DNA from: an uncultured Zetaproteobacteria bacterium
GTDB lineage: Bacteria > Pseudomonadota > Zetaproteobacteria > Mariprofundales > Mariprofundaceae
Assembly (NCBI GenBank): GCA_913056285.1
Contig: CAJXNE010000035.1
Coordinates: 1-14,211 of the forward strand
DNA length: 14,211 nucleotides
Reading direction: 5' to 3'
Shown one piece after another: positions 13,388 through 14,211 of the stretch (position 1 is the stretch's first letter; each line of letters begins with the position of its first letter). Under the pieces are notes generated by a model. It saw only the letters and a program-made list of their open reading frames with translations, ran no database searches and had not been told where the DNA came from. The translations under genes were made by a program, and so were the position numbers.

Positions 13388-14068
13388 ATGAAAATTCTTC
13401 TTATACTTACATCACACAATCAACTTGGCAGCACAGGACAGAAAACTGGATTTTGGCTAGAAGAATTTGCTACTCCTTTCTATGTCTTCAAGGACGCAAA
13501 TGCAGACGTCACACTTGCCTCTCCTGATGGAGGACAACCACCTCTAGATCCAAAAAGTAATGAGCCTGACTTCCAAACAGAAGCAACTGAACGTTTCAAT
13601 GGAGACAGTGACGCTCAAGCCGCATTAGCAACCACGTTGAAACTATCAGATATTTCACCTGATGATTACGATGCGGTATTTTATGCTGGTGGGCATGGAC
13701 CACTGTGGGATTTGGCAGAAGATCGTAACTCTATAGCCTTAATTGAAACAATGTATGCCTCTGGAAAACCCGTTGCTGCAGTTTGTCACGCACCTGCGGT
13801 ACTCCGTCACACCAAATCCCCGGATGGTACCCCGCTAGTAAAAGGAAAGTCTGTGACTGGTTTTAGCAACACTGAAGAAGACGCCGTTCAACTTTCTAAG
13901 GTTGTGCCATTTCTGCTGGAAGACGAGTTAAAAGCGAAAGGGGCAAACTATTCAAAGGCTGCCGATTGGCATCCATATGCTATTACTGACGGCAATTTGA
14001 TAACCGGCCAAAATCCGGCGTCATCGGATCCCGTTGCGAAGGCTGTGCTAGAGAGAATCAAACGATAA
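13388..14068 (+). CDS. DJ-1/PfpI family protein, Hsp31-like (class I glutamine amidotransferase-like), cassette-borne
   Basis: A 226-residue cytoplasmic protein of the DJ-1/PfpI superfamily, Hsp31-like branch (relatives include chaperone/glyoxalase III-type enzymes that turn methylglyoxal into D-lactate). Seen: TGFWLEEFATPFYVF with the candidate acidic residue Glu25, NADVTLASPDGGQPPLDPKS, DYDAVFYAGGHGPLWDLAED (93-112), and the nucleophile elbow PVAAVCHAPAVL with Cys133-His134; the Glu-Cys spacing of 108 equals Glu30/Cys138 of yeast Hsp31. The C-terminus TDGNLITGQNPASSDPVAKAVL is a family hallmark. Length is complete and no residue appears lost. AAGGA lies 8-9 nt before ATG 13388. As a cassette gene it may provide stress or aldehyde protection; true glyoxalase activity is unproven. 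Confidence 0.92.
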   Translation: MKILLILTSHNQLGSTGQKTGFWLEEFATPFYVFKDANADVTLASPDGGQPPLDPKSNEPDFQTEATERFNGDSDAQAALATTLKLSDISPDDYDAVFYAGGHGPLWDLAEDRNSIALIETMYASGKPVAAVCHAPAVLRHTKSPDGTPLVKGKSVTGFSNTEEDAVQLSKVVPFLLEDELKAKGANYSKAADWHPYAITDGNLITGQNPASSDPVAKAVLERIKR

Positions 14069-14070
14069 AG

Positions 14071-14211
14071 GCCTAACGAATAAGGATAGATAGCGGGATA
14101 TCCGGGGACATATATGGTCCCGGAATTCGGCGGAAGGAAGAAAACTGAAAAATAGGTAAACTGTCCCCGTAATTCACGGTGCTTCCAGGACTTCATTGAT
14201 CAAAACCAGCG
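14071..14211 (+). repeat. Start of attC of cassette 2, possibly interrupted by a GGGGACA-type repeat element
   Basis: R'' GCCTAAC (14071-14077) is followed by GAATAAGG and then, instead of a clear attC hairpin and GTTRRRY, by GGGGACA (14104-14110) and its inverse TGTCCCC (14162-14168). Nearby GTCCCGGAATTC (14117-14128) and GTCCCCGTAATTC (14163-14175) form an imperfect direct repeat. Such motifs are, from memory, common beside REP-associated (Y1) transposase genes. On the minus strand an open frame entering from the right edge stops at 14174 after LVLINEVLEAP; too short to call a gene. Confidence 0.55.

Larger units (their letters stand above)
13342..14211 (+). mobile_element. Integron gene cassette 2 (right end not seen)
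   Basis: It begins with TTAGGC of the core site GTTAGGC at 13341 and holds one gene (13388-14068) in the array orientation, followed 2 nt later by GCCTAAC (14071-14077), the exact complement of its own first core site. No GTTRRRY core site occurs from 14078 to the window end, so either the attC extends past 14211 or it has been interrupted. The end given is the window edge. Confidence 0.8.

Overview
The window looks like a Gram-negative, proteobacterial chromosome segment. Evidence: a lytic transglycosylase lipoprotein, an AmpG-type muropeptide permease, a HolC (chi) clamp-loader subunit, a YpjD-CorB pair, and mid-range GC in the backbone genes. Overall character suggests a gamma- or zetaproteobacterium, but this is inference from gene families, not a species call.

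Layout. (1) 1-3612, minus strand: ampG (muropeptide importer), then a NUC nuclease with a C-terminal lamin-tail domain, then mltA (cut by the left edge). AmpG imports the anhydro-muropeptides that MltA releases, so the outer two genes form a peptidoglycan-recycling cluster; the nuclease between them is AT-richer and looks acquired. (2) 3716-5680: a small acidic conserved-looking protein (minus, with a good promoter) diverges from mscS, which overlaps rnhA by 8 nt. (3) 5656-6813, minus: an alpha/beta-hydrolase lipoprotein, convergent with and overlapping rnhA. (4) 6814-7047: an intergenic region that is almost entirely nested inverted repeats (about 172 bp), either a MITE-like element or a structured RNA. 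(5) 7048-9407, plus: a tightly packed operon PAP2 phosphatase - holC - PilZ - DUF2461, with 1-nt gaps or 1 to 4-nt overlaps. (6) 9521-11619, plus: ypjD and corB. (7) 11611-12471, minus: a YeeZ-like atypical SDR, convergent with corB.

(8) 12468-14211 is the notable part: a chromosomal integron. An integron-integrase gene (intI) on the minus strand is a pseudogene: the N-terminal SAM-like domain is joined to the last ~50 codons, with about 200 residues missing, a frame change at the junction and an in-frame TAA. Diverging from it is an array of at least two gene cassettes. Cassette 1 encodes an unknown 89-aa, possibly winged-helix protein; cassette 2 encodes a DJ-1/PfpI-type Hsp31-like protein. 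Cassette boundaries can be read directly: each cassette's first bases (GTTATAT at 12923, GTTAGGC at 13341) are exactly complementary to the R'' box that follows its own gene (ATATAAC at 13230, GCCTAAC at 14071). The array is probably immobile in cis because the integrase is dead. The right end carries paired GGGGACA/TGTCCCC repeats that may interrupt the second attC.

Two genes flanking the intergenic element (the hydrolase and PAP2) end in 15-bp tandem repeats coding for Asp/Gln/Glu-rich pentapeptides. No tRNA, rRNA or CRISPR array was seen.
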